This document shows, piece after piece, positions 7,525 through 15,584 of a stretch of 33,514 bases of DNA. The DNA is from Thermoguttaceae bacterium. GTDB lineage: Bacteria; Planctomycetota; Planctomycetia; Pirellulales; Thermoguttaceae. Within the stretch, counting starts at the first letter, position 1. Each line of letters begins with the position of its first letter. Both the position numbers and the translations under genes were made by a program. The stretch spans positions 1 through 33,514 of the forward strand of contig JAFZNK010000317.1 of the NCBI GenBank assembly GCA_017550965.1, given 5' to 3'. The notes under the pieces were generated by a model. It was not told where the DNA came from. It saw only the letters and a list, made by a program, of their open reading frames with translations, and ran no database searches.

Positions 7525-7561
7525 TGTTTTTCCATGCGTTTGGAGAGAAGATAAAAGTCAA

Positions 7562-8245
7562 GTGAGAGACTATATCGAGAGAATAGCCGGGGATCTGGCG
7601 AACGAGCGCGCCACGACGCCGCAGTACGTCGAGTACGACGAGCCGCCCGTCGACGTCGCGGAACTGCTGCGCTACACGGGGTTTCCGGCGGACAAGGCGC
7701 GCGCTATCGCGAGCGGCTCGGGCGAAGACCAAGACGTTCTCGCCAGAGTGGAACGAGCGATCGAGCTTGCGCGCGGCAAGTTTGTCTTCAAGGCGGGGTA
7801 CATGACGGCGCCCTTGTCGCGCGACGCGGATGGGCTACCCGTTCTTCCTTTTGAGCAGCGTTCGGAGGCGCTTGCCCGAAATCTTCGCGGGTGCGTGAAG
7901 GTCGTTTTCTTCGCCGTGACGATCGGCTCGGCGATGGATCGGCTGATTCGGCGCTACGAGCGATCGGAGGTCGATCTTGCGCTTTTCCTTCAAGGGTACG
8001 GAGCGGAACGCGCGGAAGCGCTTGCCGACGCGCTGAATTCAGATATAAAAAAGGCTGCGGAACGCGCCGGATATAAGGCTCGGCCGAGGTTTTCGCCGGG
8101 GTACGGGGATTTTCCGCTCGAGGTGCAAAAAGATTTTCTCACGTTGCTGGACGCAAGTCGACGCATGGGGATCACGCTCGCCGACTCGTGCCTCATGGCG
8201 CCGTCGAAGTCTGTAACCGCGATTGTCGGATTGGAAAGAGTATAA
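7562..8245 (+). CDS. Stand-alone methionine synthase reactivation-domain protein
   Basis: A 227-residue protein resembling the C-terminal AdoMet-binding activation domain of cobalamin-dependent methionine synthase. The signature RFSPGYGDFPLEVQ (about residues 178-191) corresponds to the AdoMet-binding region, followed by GITLADSCLMAPSKSVTAIVGL, which matches the end of that domain. It should use S-adenosylmethionine and reductant to re-methylate oxidised cob(II)alamin on MetH. The next gene, 12 bp downstream, encodes a MetH lacking this domain, so the two together reconstitute a full enzyme. The start is a GTG with GGAGAG about 15 nt upstream, a loose spacing. Split reactivation proteins are known in several bacterial phyla. 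Confidence 0.85.
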   Translation: MRDYIERIAGDLANERATTPQYVEYDEPPVDVAELLRYTGFPADKARAIASGSGEDQDVLARVERAIELARGKFVFKAGYMTAPLSRDADGLPVLPFEQRSEALARNLRGCVKVVFFAVTIGSAMDRLIRRYERSEVDLALFLQGYGAERAEALADALNSDIKKAAERAGYKARPRFSPGYGDFPLEVQKDFLTLLDASRRMGITLADSCLMAPSKSVTAIVGLERV

Positions 8246-8257
8246 GGATTGTCGTTA

Positions 8258-10690
8258 ATGGATATACGCGATTTTATGAAAGACAATTTCGTCGTCCTGG
8301 ACGGCGGGATGGGAACGCTTTTGCAGGCGGCGGGGCTTCAGCCGGGCGAACTTCCGGAGCGTTGGAACGTCTCGCGTCCGGAAGAGATCGTTCGTATTCA
8401 GAAATCGTATTACGACGCGGGCAGCAACGTCGTTTTAGCCAACACGTTCGGCGCGAACGGGCTGAAATTCGACGACGCCGAACTGGAGCTTCTCATTAAC
8501 GCCGCGATCGCCAACGCCAAACGCGCGCGCGACGAGAGCGTCAGCGATTGGGAAAAGTTCGTCGCGTTGGATATCGGGCCGCTCGGCAAGCTCCTTAAAC
8601 CTTACGGCGACTACGAATTCGAAGACGCCGTCGCCATGTACGCCAAGACGGTTCGCTACGGCGTCGCCGCGGGCGCGGAACTGATCTTCATCGAGACGAT
8701 GAACGACAGCTACGACACAAAAGCGGCGCTTCTGGCGGCGAAGGAAAACTCCGATTTGGCGGTCTTTGTGTCGAACGCGTACGGCGCCGACGGCAAGTTG
8801 ATGACGGGCGCGTCCCCCGCCGCGATGGTCGCCATGCTCGAAGGAATGCGCGCGGACGCGATCGGCGCGAACTGTTCGCTCGGCCCCGATCAGCTTGTCG
8901 GCGTTATGGAGGAGTACCTCGATTACGCGTCGGTTCCGGTTTTACTCAAGCCGAACGCGGGGCTGCCTCGCACCGAAAACGGCAAGACGGTGTTCGACGT
9001 CTATCCGCCGGAATTTTCCGAATCGGTCGCGCGGCTTATGGCGAAAGGGATCAGAATCGTCGGCGGCTGTTGCGGCACGACCCCCGACTATATCCGAGCG
9101 GTTCGGGAAAAGACGAATCGTCTGCAGCCTGTTCCCGTTACGAAGAAAGAACGTTCGCTGGTCTCGTCGTACACGCACGCGGTCGAGTTTGGCAAAGAGC
9201 CGATTCTCATCGGGGAGCGTATCAATCCGACGGGCAAAAAACGCTTCAAGCAGGCGTTGCGCGAAAACGATATCGACTACGTTCTGGGCGAAGGGCTGAA
9301 GCAGCAGGACGCGGGCGCGCGCGTGTTGGACGTCAACGTCGGTCTGCCGGAAATCGACGAGCCCGCCATGCTCGTCGCCGTCGTCAAGGAACTTCAGGCG
9401 GTGTCCGACCTGCCTTTGCAGCTCGACACGACCGATATGACGGCGATGGAGGCCGGCCTTCGCGCCTATAACGGCAAGGCGATGGTCAATTCCGTGAACG
9501 GCAAAGAAGAGGTAATGAGCGCGGTCTTTCCGCTGGTCGCGAAGTACGGCGGCTTTGTCGTCGCGTTGACGCTCGACGAAGACGGGATCCCCGATAACGC
9601 GGAAAAACGAGTCGAGATCGCCAAAAAGATTATCAAGCGCGCGGCGGACTACGGGATTGAGAAAAAAGACCTTATTTTCGACCCGCTCGCGATGGCGATT
9701 TCCGCCGACACAAAAGCGGCGATCGCGACGTTGAAGGCCGTTCGCGACATAAGACGCGGACTTTCCGTCAACACGTCTTTGGGCGTGTCGAACGTTTCGT
9801 TCGGATTGCCGACGCGAAATATCGTCACCGCGACGTTTTTCGCGCTGTGTCTTGAAGAGGGGCTCTCCGCGGCGATTATGAACCCGTTCTCGCAGGAGAT
9901 GATGGGCGTCTATTACTCGTTCAGGGCGCTTCACGACATGGACGAGAACTGCATGGACTATATCGAGTATACGTCGAATCTTCCGACGACGACCGTCGTC
10001 GCGGCGGCGCCGGGAAGCGGCGCGCCGGCGGAGCAGGGAACGGCCCCGACTTCCGAGACGACCGAGTTGCAAAACGCTATTGTGCGCGGACTTAAAGAAA
10101 AAACGGGGCGCATTACAAAAGAGCTGCTCAAAGACCGTAAACCTCTTGAAATCGTGCAAAACGAAGTGATTCCCGCGCTCAATACCGTCGGGGAGCAATT
10201 CGAGAAGAAAAAGGTCTATTTGCCCCAGTTGCTGATGGCGGCGGACGCGGCGAAAGCGGCGTTTGAAGAGGTCAAACTCATGATGGCCAAGTCGGGGGAC
10301 GGCGTCGCGCCTACGAGAAGCCCCGTCGTCATCGCAACGGTTCACGGCGACATTCACGATATCGGCAAGAATATCGTCAAGTTGATTTTGGAGAATTACG
10401 GATTCGCCGTTTCCGATTTGGGCAAAGACGTGCCCGCGCAAGCGATTGTGGACGAAGCGGTTCGGCTTCACGCGCCGCTTGTGGGCCTGAGCGCGCTCAT
10501 GACGACGACCGTGCCCGCGATGGAGGAGACGATCAAATTGCTTCGCGAACACGCGCCCTGGTGCAGGGCGTGCGTCGGAGGCGCGGTGCTGACCCAGGAG
10601 TACGCCGATCAGATCGGCGCCGACAAGTACGCGCGCGACGCCATGGAAACGGTTCGTTACGCCGAACAAATCGAGGCGGAGCTTCAATGA
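8258..10690 (+). CDS. metH: Cobalamin-dependent methionine synthase without activation domain
   Basis: An 810-residue MetH that transfers methyl from 5-methyltetrahydrofolate to homocysteine via protein-bound cobalamin. Domains in order: homocysteine S-methyltransferase (about 5-290) with zinc ligands C206, C271 and C272 in GANCS and GGCCGTT; pterin-binding (about 310-580, GERINPTGKKRFK and DVNVGLPEIDE); cap helices (about 620-680); cobalamin-binding Rossmann domain with D698-x-H700-x-x-G703 (His700 the cobalt ligand). The protein stops soon after the B12 domain, so the activation domain of E. coli MetH (about 1227 residues) is absent and supplied by the upstream gene. I chose the ATG at 8258 because AAGGA lies 9 nt before it; an upstream TTG is less likely. 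A proline/alanine-rich linker (about 590-610) precedes the cap. Confidence 0.95.
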   Translation: MDIRDFMKDNFVVLDGGMGTLLQAAGLQPGELPERWNVSRPEEIVRIQKSYYDAGSNVVLANTFGANGLKFDDAELELLINAAIANAKRARDESVSDWEKFVALDIGPLGKLLKPYGDYEFEDAVAMYAKTVRYGVAAGAELIFIETMNDSYDTKAALLAAKENSDLAVFVSNAYGADGKLMTGASPAAMVAMLEGMRADAIGANCSLGPDQLVGVMEEYLDYASVPVLLKPNAGLPRTENGKTVFDVYPPEFSESVARLMAKGIRIVGGCCGTTPDYIRAVREKTNRLQPVPVTKKERSLVSSYTHAVEFGKEPILIGERINPTGKKRFKQALRENDIDYVLGEGLKQQDAGARVLDVNVGLPEIDEPAMLVAVVKELQAVSDLPLQLDTTDMTAMEAGLRAYNGKAMVNSVNGKEEVMSAVFPLVAKYGGFVVALTLDEDGIPDNAEKRVEIAKKIIKRAADYGIEKKDLIFDPLAMAISADTKAAIATLKAVRDIRRGLSVNTSLGVSNVSFGLPTRNIVTATFFALCLEEGLSAAIMNPFSQEMMGVYYSFRALHDMDENCMDYIEYTSNLPTTTVVAAAPGSGAPAEQGTAPTSETTELQNAIVRGLKEKTGRITKELLKDRKPLEIVQNEVIPALNTVGEQFEKKKVYLPQLLMAADAAKAAFEEVKLMMAKSGDGVAPTRSPVVIATVHGDIHDIGKNIVKLILENYGFAVSDLGKDVPAQAIVDEAVRLHAPLVGLSALMTTTVPAMEETIKLLREHAPWCRACVGGAVLTQEYADQIGADKYARDAMETVRYAEQIEAELQ

Positions 10691-10733
10691 AACGCAATTT
10701 ACGCCGCGCCAACCGCTATGAGAAGTCTGCGCC

Positions 10734-12005
10734 ATGACGAAACGAGAAAAGAGAATCGGACTGACGACGAAGATTTTCGTCGGATTATTGACGGGGCTTT
10801 TGGTCGGCGTTCTTTTTAACCTATGCGTTCCCAACGGATACGTTCGGGACGTCGTCTTTGTCGACGGGCTGTTTTACGTTCTGGGGCAGGGGTTCATTCG
10901 GTTAATGAAGCTACTCGTCGTGCCGCTGGTGTTCTTTTCGATCGCGTGCGGCGCGTCGGCGGTCGGAGAACCGTCGTCGCTTGGAAAAATCGGGGGCAAG
11001 ACGCTCGCGTTCTACTTGGCGACGACCGCGATCGCGGTTTCCGTCGCGCTGTCGGTCGGCTCGTTGATCGGGCCGGGGATTGGGCTCGACATGACGACGC
11101 TCGAAACGCAGGAACTTGCCGAAACCGCCGCGCCGTCCGTGAAAGAAACGGCGCTCAATATCGTGCCGGAAAACCCCGTCGCGGCGCTCGCGGGCGGGGT
11201 CATGCTTCAAGTCATTTTCTTCGCGCTAATTGTCGGAATACTAATCGCCAAGATGGGCGAGCGCGCGAGCGCGATCGCGACGTTTAACGCGCAGTGCAAC
11301 GACCTGATGATGGAGATGACGTCGCTGGTCATGCGGTTCGCTCCGATCGGCGTCTTCTGCCTGATCGCGAGAACGTTCGCCAATCTTGGGTTCGACGCGT
11401 TCGCGCCGCTGCTCAAGTATATGCTCGCCGTGTGTCTTGCGCTTTTTATTCAGTGTTTTATCGTCTATCAGGCGATGTTGCTTGGATTTGCGCGCCTCAA
11501 TCCGATCCGTTTTCTCGACAAATTCTTTCCGGTCATGGCGTTCGCCTTTTCGACGTCGACGTCTAACGCGACGATACCGATGAATATCGAGTACTTAGAG
11601 AAGAAAATCGGCGTTTCGCGGAAATTCGCGTCGTTCGCGATCCCCCTGGGCGCGACGATCAATATGGACGGCACGTCGATTATGCAGGGCGTCGCGGTCA
11701 TGTTCGCCGCCCAGGCGTACGGAATCCATCTGGAATTGTCGCAGTTCCTTACGGTGATCGCGACGGCGACGCTTGCCTCGGTCGGCACGGCGGGCATACC
11801 GTCGGTCGGGCTCGTCACGCTTTCGATGGTCTTTATAGCGGTCGGCCTGCCCGTGGAAGCGATCGGATTGATTATCGGCGTCGACCGAATTCTTGATATG
11901 CTTCGCACCGCCGTGAACATTACCGGCGACGCCGTGTGCGCGACGATCGTCGCCAAACATAACGGCGATTTCGACCCCGACGTCTTTCGGGATCGCAACG
12001 CGTAA
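10734..12005 (+). CDS. Dicarboxylate/amino acid:cation symporter
   Basis: A 423-residue transporter of the glutamate/aspartate symporter (DAACS, GltP/GltPh-like) family. About eight transmembrane helices are visible, beginning at KIFVGLLTGLLVGVLF. The re-entrant hairpin 1 serine-rich motif appears as FSTSTSNATIP. The NMDGTS motif in TM7, which binds sodium and substrate, and the hairpin 2 segment ASVGTAGIPSVG are both intact. TM8 carries GVDRILDMLRTAVNITGDAV, whose Asp and Asn normally contact substrate. It should import acidic or small neutral amino acids or C4-dicarboxylates with Na+ or H+. It lies 43 bp after metH and may be cotranscribed, although a metabolic link is only suggestive. Which substrate cannot be told from sequence alone. 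Confidence 0.9.
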   Translation: MTKREKRIGLTTKIFVGLLTGLLVGVLFNLCVPNGYVRDVVFVDGLFYVLGQGFIRLMKLLVVPLVFFSIACGASAVGEPSSLGKIGGKTLAFYLATTAIAVSVALSVGSLIGPGIGLDMTTLETQELAETAAPSVKETALNIVPENPVAALAGGVMLQVIFFALIVGILIAKMGERASAIATFNAQCNDLMMEMTSLVMRFAPIGVFCLIARTFANLGFDAFAPLLKYMLAVCLALFIQCFIVYQAMLLGFARLNPIRFLDKFFPVMAFAFSTSTSNATIPMNIEYLEKKIGVSRKFASFAIPLGATINMDGTSIMQGVAVMFAAQAYGIHLELSQFLTVIATATLASVGTAGIPSVGLVTLSMVFIAVGLPVEAIGLIIGVDRILDMLRTAVNITGDAVCATIVAKHNGDFDPDVFRDRNA

Positions 12006-12199
12006 AAGAAGAGTTGGAACCGCAGACGAACGCGCGCTTTGTCGCGCGAGCGCCGCGGGTAAACAGGTTGCGAACGCCCAAACGAACGCGGGAACTCTGG
12101 AACATGCGCGCCGCCTTGATTCAACGCGGGACGTTCTTTAATATTGTCGCGTATTTTGTCATATTTAAATTACCCCAGGGAAGGGAGTTTTCAAAAGTA

Positions 12200-12227
12200 T
12201 TGATATTCTGAAACGCTCAGGTATAAT
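12200..12227 (+). promoter_or_regulatory. Promoter of the Rpn nuclease gene
   Basis: TTGATA (12200-12205), a 16-bp spacer and a perfect TATAAT (12222-12227). GGGAGAG at 12236-12242 then gives a ribosome binding site 5 nt before the ATG. The short leader of about 15 nt fits a compact independent transcription unit. Confidence 0.65.
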
Positions 12228-12247
12228 AAGCGCTCGGGAGAGCTCTC

Positions 12248-13150
12248 ATGGACAAATTGAAACAGAACAGATTTAAAGACTATGACGAACTCACAATCAC
12301 CGACGATTTCATGTTCGGCAAGGTGATGAGAGATCCGAAGAATCTCAAGCCGTTGCTTGAGTACGTCCTGGGCGTGAAAATTGCGAAGATCAACTATCCT
12401 GAACTTCAAAAAACGATAGACGTCAGTTACGACGTCAAAAGCGTAAGGCTCGACGTTTATTGCGAAGACGACGAAAAGTCCGTTTACGCGGTAGAGATTC
12501 AGACGTCGGACGAGAGAAATCTTCCTAAACGAATCAGATATTATCGAAATATGCTCGACGTCGATAGTCTCGACAAGGGGAAGGACTATAACGAACTCAA
12601 GAAGAGTTTCGTAATCTTTATCTGCACTTTCGACTACTTCAAAGACGACAGGTACATGTACACGTTCGTCAACCAATGTCAGGAAAACGGCAAGATTTTC
12701 CTCAACGACGAAACGACGTCGGTTGTGTTGAACGTCAACGGAACGATTGGAGAAATAGACGAGGAATTAAAAGGGGCGCTTCGTTATATGGCGGGTCAGG
12801 CTCCTTCGGGAAGCTACGCGAAAACGCTTGCCGCCGCCGTTCAAGAAGCTAAAATTAACGAAAAATGGAGGAAGGACTACATGTTTTATGAAATAAAAGT
12901 TCGGGAACGAGAAAGAGAAGCCGAGAGAAGAGGGAAAGAAATCGGGAAAGAAATCGGGAAAGAGATCGGCTCGATTGCGACCAATGTCTCTCAAGTCAGA
13001 AAAAATAAGGAAAAATTTTCCAAAGAACAAATCCTTATATTTCTTGACTTAGATCCAAAACTTTACGATAAAATATCCGAAATGCTCGACGATAATCCCG
13101 ACATGAACGATTGGGAGATCGCGGAGGCGATCGTCGAGGAGAACGAGTAG
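12248..13150 (+). CDS. Rpn-family PD-(D/E)XK nuclease (transposase-like)
   Basis: A 300-residue Rpn/PDDEXK-transposase-family protein. The opening LTITDDFMFGKVMRDPKNLKPLLEYVLG is the family N-terminus. The nuclease site shows D69 in RLDVYCED and E83-x-Q85 in YAVEIQT, which is a complete D/ExQ core. After the catalytic domain comes a charged helical C-terminal region with an EREREAERRGKEIG stretch and three GKEI repeats, then an acidic tail. Known E. coli relatives are DNA nucleases linked to recombination and phage defence, with an internally initiated C-terminal product that restrains the toxin. Here an in-frame ATG at 12881 has an excellent Shine-Dalgarno, matching that arrangement. The gene is followed by a partial duplicate of its own 3' end. 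Confidence 0.9.
   Translation: MDKLKQNRFKDYDELTITDDFMFGKVMRDPKNLKPLLEYVLGVKIAKINYPELQKTIDVSYDVKSVRLDVYCEDDEKSVYAVEIQTSDERNLPKRIRYYRNMLDVDSLDKGKDYNELKKSFVIFICTFDYFKDDRYMYTFVNQCQENGKIFLNDETTSVVLNVNGTIGEIDEELKGALRYMAGQAPSGSYAKTLAAAVQEAKINEKWRKDYMFYEIKVREREREAERRGKEIGKEIGKEIGSIATNVSQVRKNKEKFSKEQILIFLDLDPKLYDKISEMLDDNPDMNDWEIAEAIVEENE
12868..13150 (+). CDS. Probable internal gene: RpnS-like C-terminal product
   Basis: GGAGGAAGGA at 12868-12877 lies 3 nt before an ATG at 12881 that is in frame with the Rpn nuclease (residue 212). It would give an 89-residue protein comprising only the C-terminal helical region: EREREAERRGKEIG, the GKEI repeats and an acidic DNPDMNDWEIAEAIV tail. For E. coli Rpn proteins, such internally translated short forms act as antitoxins of the full-length nuclease; applying that here is inference. 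The strongest sequence support is the downstream duplicate, which preserves exactly this 89-codon unit with its own Shine-Dalgarno. The coordinates include the ribosome binding site; coding starts at 12881. Confidence 0.6.
12932..12967 (+). repeat. Three tandem 12-bp units (GKEI repeats)
   Basis: gggaaagaaatc occurs three times in a row, the third with one change, encoding GKEI repeats. The same array recurs at 13362-13397 in the duplicate. Such in-frame arrays are prone to slippage and would vary coiled-region length without changing frame. Confidence 0.75.
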
Positions 13151-13210
13151 TTCCGCAGACGCTTCTTTTGTCATTACATCTTGTCTGAAACCAACCCCTC
13201 CATAATTTCA

Positions 13211-13310
13211 GCGGGTCAGGCCCCTTCGGGAAGCTGTGCGAAAACGCTTGCAGCCGACGTTCAAGAAGCCAAAAAAAACGAAAAATGGGGTTCACTTCAG
13301 GAAGGATCGT
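13211..13310 (+). pseudogene. Frameshifted 5' part of the duplicated rpn 3' region
   Basis: This stretch aligns to 12791-12880, encoding AGQAPSG...KTLAA...VQEAK...NEKW. An insertion after the NEKW position places it out of frame with the rest of the copy, and its own frame reaches TGA at about 13319. It marks the left edge of a duplication of the rpn 3' end. Only the downstream 89-codon unit remains open. Confidence 0.7.
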
Positions 13311-13580
13311 ATGTTTTTTGAATTAAAATTACTGGAACGGGAAAGAGAAGCCGAGAGAAGAGGGAAAGAAATCGGGAAAGAAATCGGGAAAGAAATCGGT
13401 TCGGTTGCGACCATAGTTTCTCAAGTCAGAGAGAATAGAGAAGAAGCGAACGAGGAACAAATCATAAAGATTCTTCGTATCGATAAGAAACTCTACGACA
13501 AAATATCCGGGATGATCGACGATAATCCCGACATGAACGATTGGGAAATCGCGGAGGCGATTGTCGGGGAGAACGAGTAG
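13311..13580 (+). CDS. Stand-alone RpnS-like duplicate (89 aa)
   Basis: An 89-residue protein, the same length as the proposed internal product of the upstream Rpn gene. The two are nearly identical over EREREAERRGKEIGKEIGKE and over the tail NPDMNDWEIAEAIV, but differ across about residues 41-60 between these ends. AGGAAGGA precedes the ATG by about 5 nt. No catalytic domain is attached, so it cannot be a nuclease. If the internal Rpn product is an antitoxin, this is a second, free copy with a diverged middle, perhaps with different partner specificity. It could also simply be a decaying duplicate. An in-frame start further upstream exists but lies in the frameshifted remnant and is not favoured. 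Confidence 0.65.
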   Translation: MFFELKLLEREREAERRGKEIGKEIGKEIGSVATIVSQVRENREEANEEQIIKILRIDKKLYDKISGMIDDNPDMNDWEIAEAIVGENE

Positions 13581-13581
13581 G

Positions 13582-13607
13582 AAAAACGGCCCCTCGGATC
13601 GAGGCCG
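13582..13607 (-). terminator. Intrinsic terminator of the metalloprotease gene
   Basis: On the minus strand a GC-rich hairpin (13607-13587, CGGCCTCG pairing with CGAGGGGCCG with two extra bases) is followed by five Ts (13586-13582). It sits 1 bp past the metalloprotease stop. It can also form on the plus strand after the RpnS-like duplicate, but lacks a T-run in that direction. Confidence 0.65.
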
Positions 13608-13608
13608 A

Positions 13609-14997
13609 TTATTCGTAGGCGACTCGTATCGCGTAAGGCGCCTGCGGGTCGTTGAGTTCGGTCGCGTCCCACGGATGAGGGACGTATTTGTCGGACGTTC
13701 CTGCGACGACAAAAAATAGCGCTTTGGCGTTTTCCGGAACGTCGAACGCGATTGTTCCTTCCGGTTCCGTCTGCGAATCGCCGTAGACGCGCTCGTCGTC
13801 GTCCAGAAGCGCGACGAACCCGTAACGCCAGCCGACCGTTCCCTCGAACTTATTGTATGTTCTTGTTTTCTCTTTTTTCGACTCTTCGACAAGATACTCG
13901 CCTGGGTCGTCTTTTGCCAGCGGCGAGCCGGGCTCGAGCCCTTTGAAGTCGACGACGACGCGTTTGCCCCGTTTGGGATCCAACTTGACGGCGTTGAACG
14001 CGTTGATTTCCGGACAGTTCTTATACGCGACCTGCTTGAAACCGTCTTCCGCGTCGTAGAGTCGCGCGTCGTAGCGCTCGTATTGATTTTCGGCGTATTG
14101 TCGAATCGCGTCGAAATCGAACGTCGTCGCTTTGGCGGCGTACTCGTACGTCTCTTTGTTGAGCGCGTCGACGTCTCCGTCAAGATAGAGTCGAAGATAC
14201 GTTCCCAGCGAATCTTCGGGATACGCGCTTTCGTTCCAAACGCGGCTCAAAACGTCGAGTCCGCGTTTTTCCGCCATGTGATAGAGTCGCCAGTAGTTCT
14301 GGTAGCGAACCAGCTCGTTCTCGAGCGCGCGATGATAATTGGCGAACCAGACGTCCATATGACGCCAGGTAAACGCTTCCTGCGGATAGTCTTGCATCGC
14401 CTGCCACTGCGCGCTGACTTCCCAAAACGCGTTGCCTATTCCGCCGGGGAGTTCGTATCGGAACCCCGACTTCGGCTCCGGCTTGTCTTCTTCAAGTTTT
14501 CTGCAGAACGCGAGATATTGAAACGTGTGTCCAATTTCGTGCGCGATCGTCGAGCCGACGGGGCGGCACGTCGCCGGGCTGACCCATAACGCGCCGACTT
14601 TGTCGTCGAGCCCCGCGCCGGTTGCGAGCCAGTCTTCCGTGTCGATCAGGTAGATCTGTAATTTGTGCCCAAACGGGAGCGGCTCGTCGGTCATATGGAG
14701 TTTGTCGACGTTCGTCTTGTAGAATTGTTCCGCTTTCTCGAGCAGATCGTTTACGTCGACGCGCTTCTTTTCCGGAACGCTTTCGGCGTTTGGGTCGGCG
14801 CCGAAGCCGGGCTGCCAAAAGACGTAGAAATGTTCGCTCGACGCGGATCGCGCCCAACAGAACTCGCAATCAGGGTTCTCGAAATCGTAGGGATACGCGC
14901 CGGGATGATAGAAACCGGGACGGTCGGCGTCGGCGGCGAATGGAGACGACGTCGCGACAATCAGCGCGGCGAGCGCGAGGCAGAGCGAAGTTTTCAT
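13609..14997 (-). CDS. Secreted HEXXH metalloprotease-like protein
   Basis: A 462-residue protein with a clear signal peptide (MKTSLCLALAALIVATSSPFAAD). The zinc-site motif HEIGH is at residues 153-157, followed by TFQYL, with a possible third ligand further along in the EVSAQWQAMQ segment. The N-terminal SSEHFYVFWQPGFGADP and the overall layout recall DUF6055-type secreted metallopeptidase-like proteins of gut bacteria. The C-terminal 120 residues are beta-rich (KRVVVDFKGLEPGSPL, FVALLDDDERVYG, TIAFDVPENAKALFFVVAGT), resembling a jelly-roll accessory domain. I placed the start at the ATG opening the signal peptide; the upstream frame is arginine-rich and non-coding in character. Likely exported and zinc-dependent; substrate unknown. 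A terminator follows directly. Confidence 0.8.
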   Translation of the reverse strand: MKTSLCLALAALIVATSSPFAADADRPGFYHPGAYPYDFENPDCEFCWARSASSEHFYVFWQPGFGADPNAESVPEKKRVDVNDLLEKAEQFYKTNVDKLHMTDEPLPFGHKLQIYLIDTEDWLATGAGLDDKVGALWVSPATCRPVGSTIAHEIGHTFQYLAFCRKLEEDKPEPKSGFRYELPGGIGNAFWEVSAQWQAMQDYPQEAFTWRHMDVWFANYHRALENELVRYQNYWRLYHMAEKRGLDVLSRVWNESAYPEDSLGTYLRLYLDGDVDALNKETYEYAAKATTFDFDAIRQYAENQYERYDARLYDAEDGFKQVAYKNCPEINAFNAVKLDPKRGKRVVVDFKGLEPGSPLAKDDPGEYLVEESKKEKTRTYNKFEGTVGWRYGFVALLDDDERVYGDSQTEPEGTIAFDVPENAKALFFVVAGTSDKYVPHPWDATELNDPQAPYAIRVAYE

Positions 14998-15584
14998 AAG
15001 CGTTTTGCTTTCGTAGTAAGGGGATTGTTTTCGAAGTAGTTTAACGCCGGGGCGGAAGGAATTCAAGAAGCGGCGGTTGGGAAAACGGGGACTCGCGGCG
15101 TTCGCGCGACGACGCTTGCTTCTGCTTGCGGCGTTCACGTCCCGACGTCGGCAGAGTTTTTTTAAGTTTTTTTTAAAAAGACTGTTGACGTTTAGAAAAA
15201 CGGGTTTAGACTGTGGGCAGTTAAACGAAGTGGGTTAAATTTAAGGCGTTTGAGTGAACGCTAGAATGGAAGTTAAAATGTTCAATCGAATTGGTCGTCG
15301 TTCTTGGCGAAACGTTTTCTTAGTTGCTCAGTACTGTTGTAGCTGACGTCGTTAGTTGTTTAAGTTCGTTTGAGATCGGAAGTTGATCCAAACGTTCTTT
15401 TAATCGCTTTCTTCTTTCTTCAAAACGAAACGAACGATTCACAAGGTCGTTCGAAGGGGACGTTTTGTTGAAGACAAGTTTTGGGCTGGCGGGAAATAGC
15501 CGGGTTTTGACGTTCAATTTGATTCGAATATATTTTGTAACATTTGCAACAACAATCTTTTAAAACTGGAAAGGAGGGAACGGT
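14998..15584. other. Intergenic region between divergent genes
   Basis: About 590 bases between the leftward metalloprotease and the rightward small membrane protein. No gene is supported; frames on the minus strand at 15320-15914 lack a ribosome binding site or recognisable domain. It contains an A/T-run (15160-15180) and a rightward promoter candidate at 15185-15212. The resulting leader of about 370 nt to the next gene is long and could be regulatory. Confidence 0.55.
15185..15212 (+). promoter_or_regulatory. Candidate rightward promoter
   Basis: TTGACG (15185-15190), a 16-bp spacer and TAGACT (15207-15212), preceded by an A/T-rich UP-like tract. It would serve the membrane protein gene at 15585 with a leader of about 370 nt. 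Confidence 0.4.

Noticed and set aside
7059..7561. Cobalamin riboswitch before the metH genes
   Set aside because: I looked for the B12-box core and paired elements and saw none; the stretch is occupied by the winged-helix relic and its repeats.
8942..10834. 630-codon open frame antisense to metH
   Set aside because: Arginine/histidine-rich mirror of a GC-skewed gene; metH has full catalytic motifs on the other strand.
13236..13310. Upstream extension of the RpnS-like duplicate (114-residue reading)
   Set aside because: Its first 25 residues come from the frameshifted remnant and match nothing; the ATG at 13311 has the good Shine-Dalgarno and gives the same length as the internal product.
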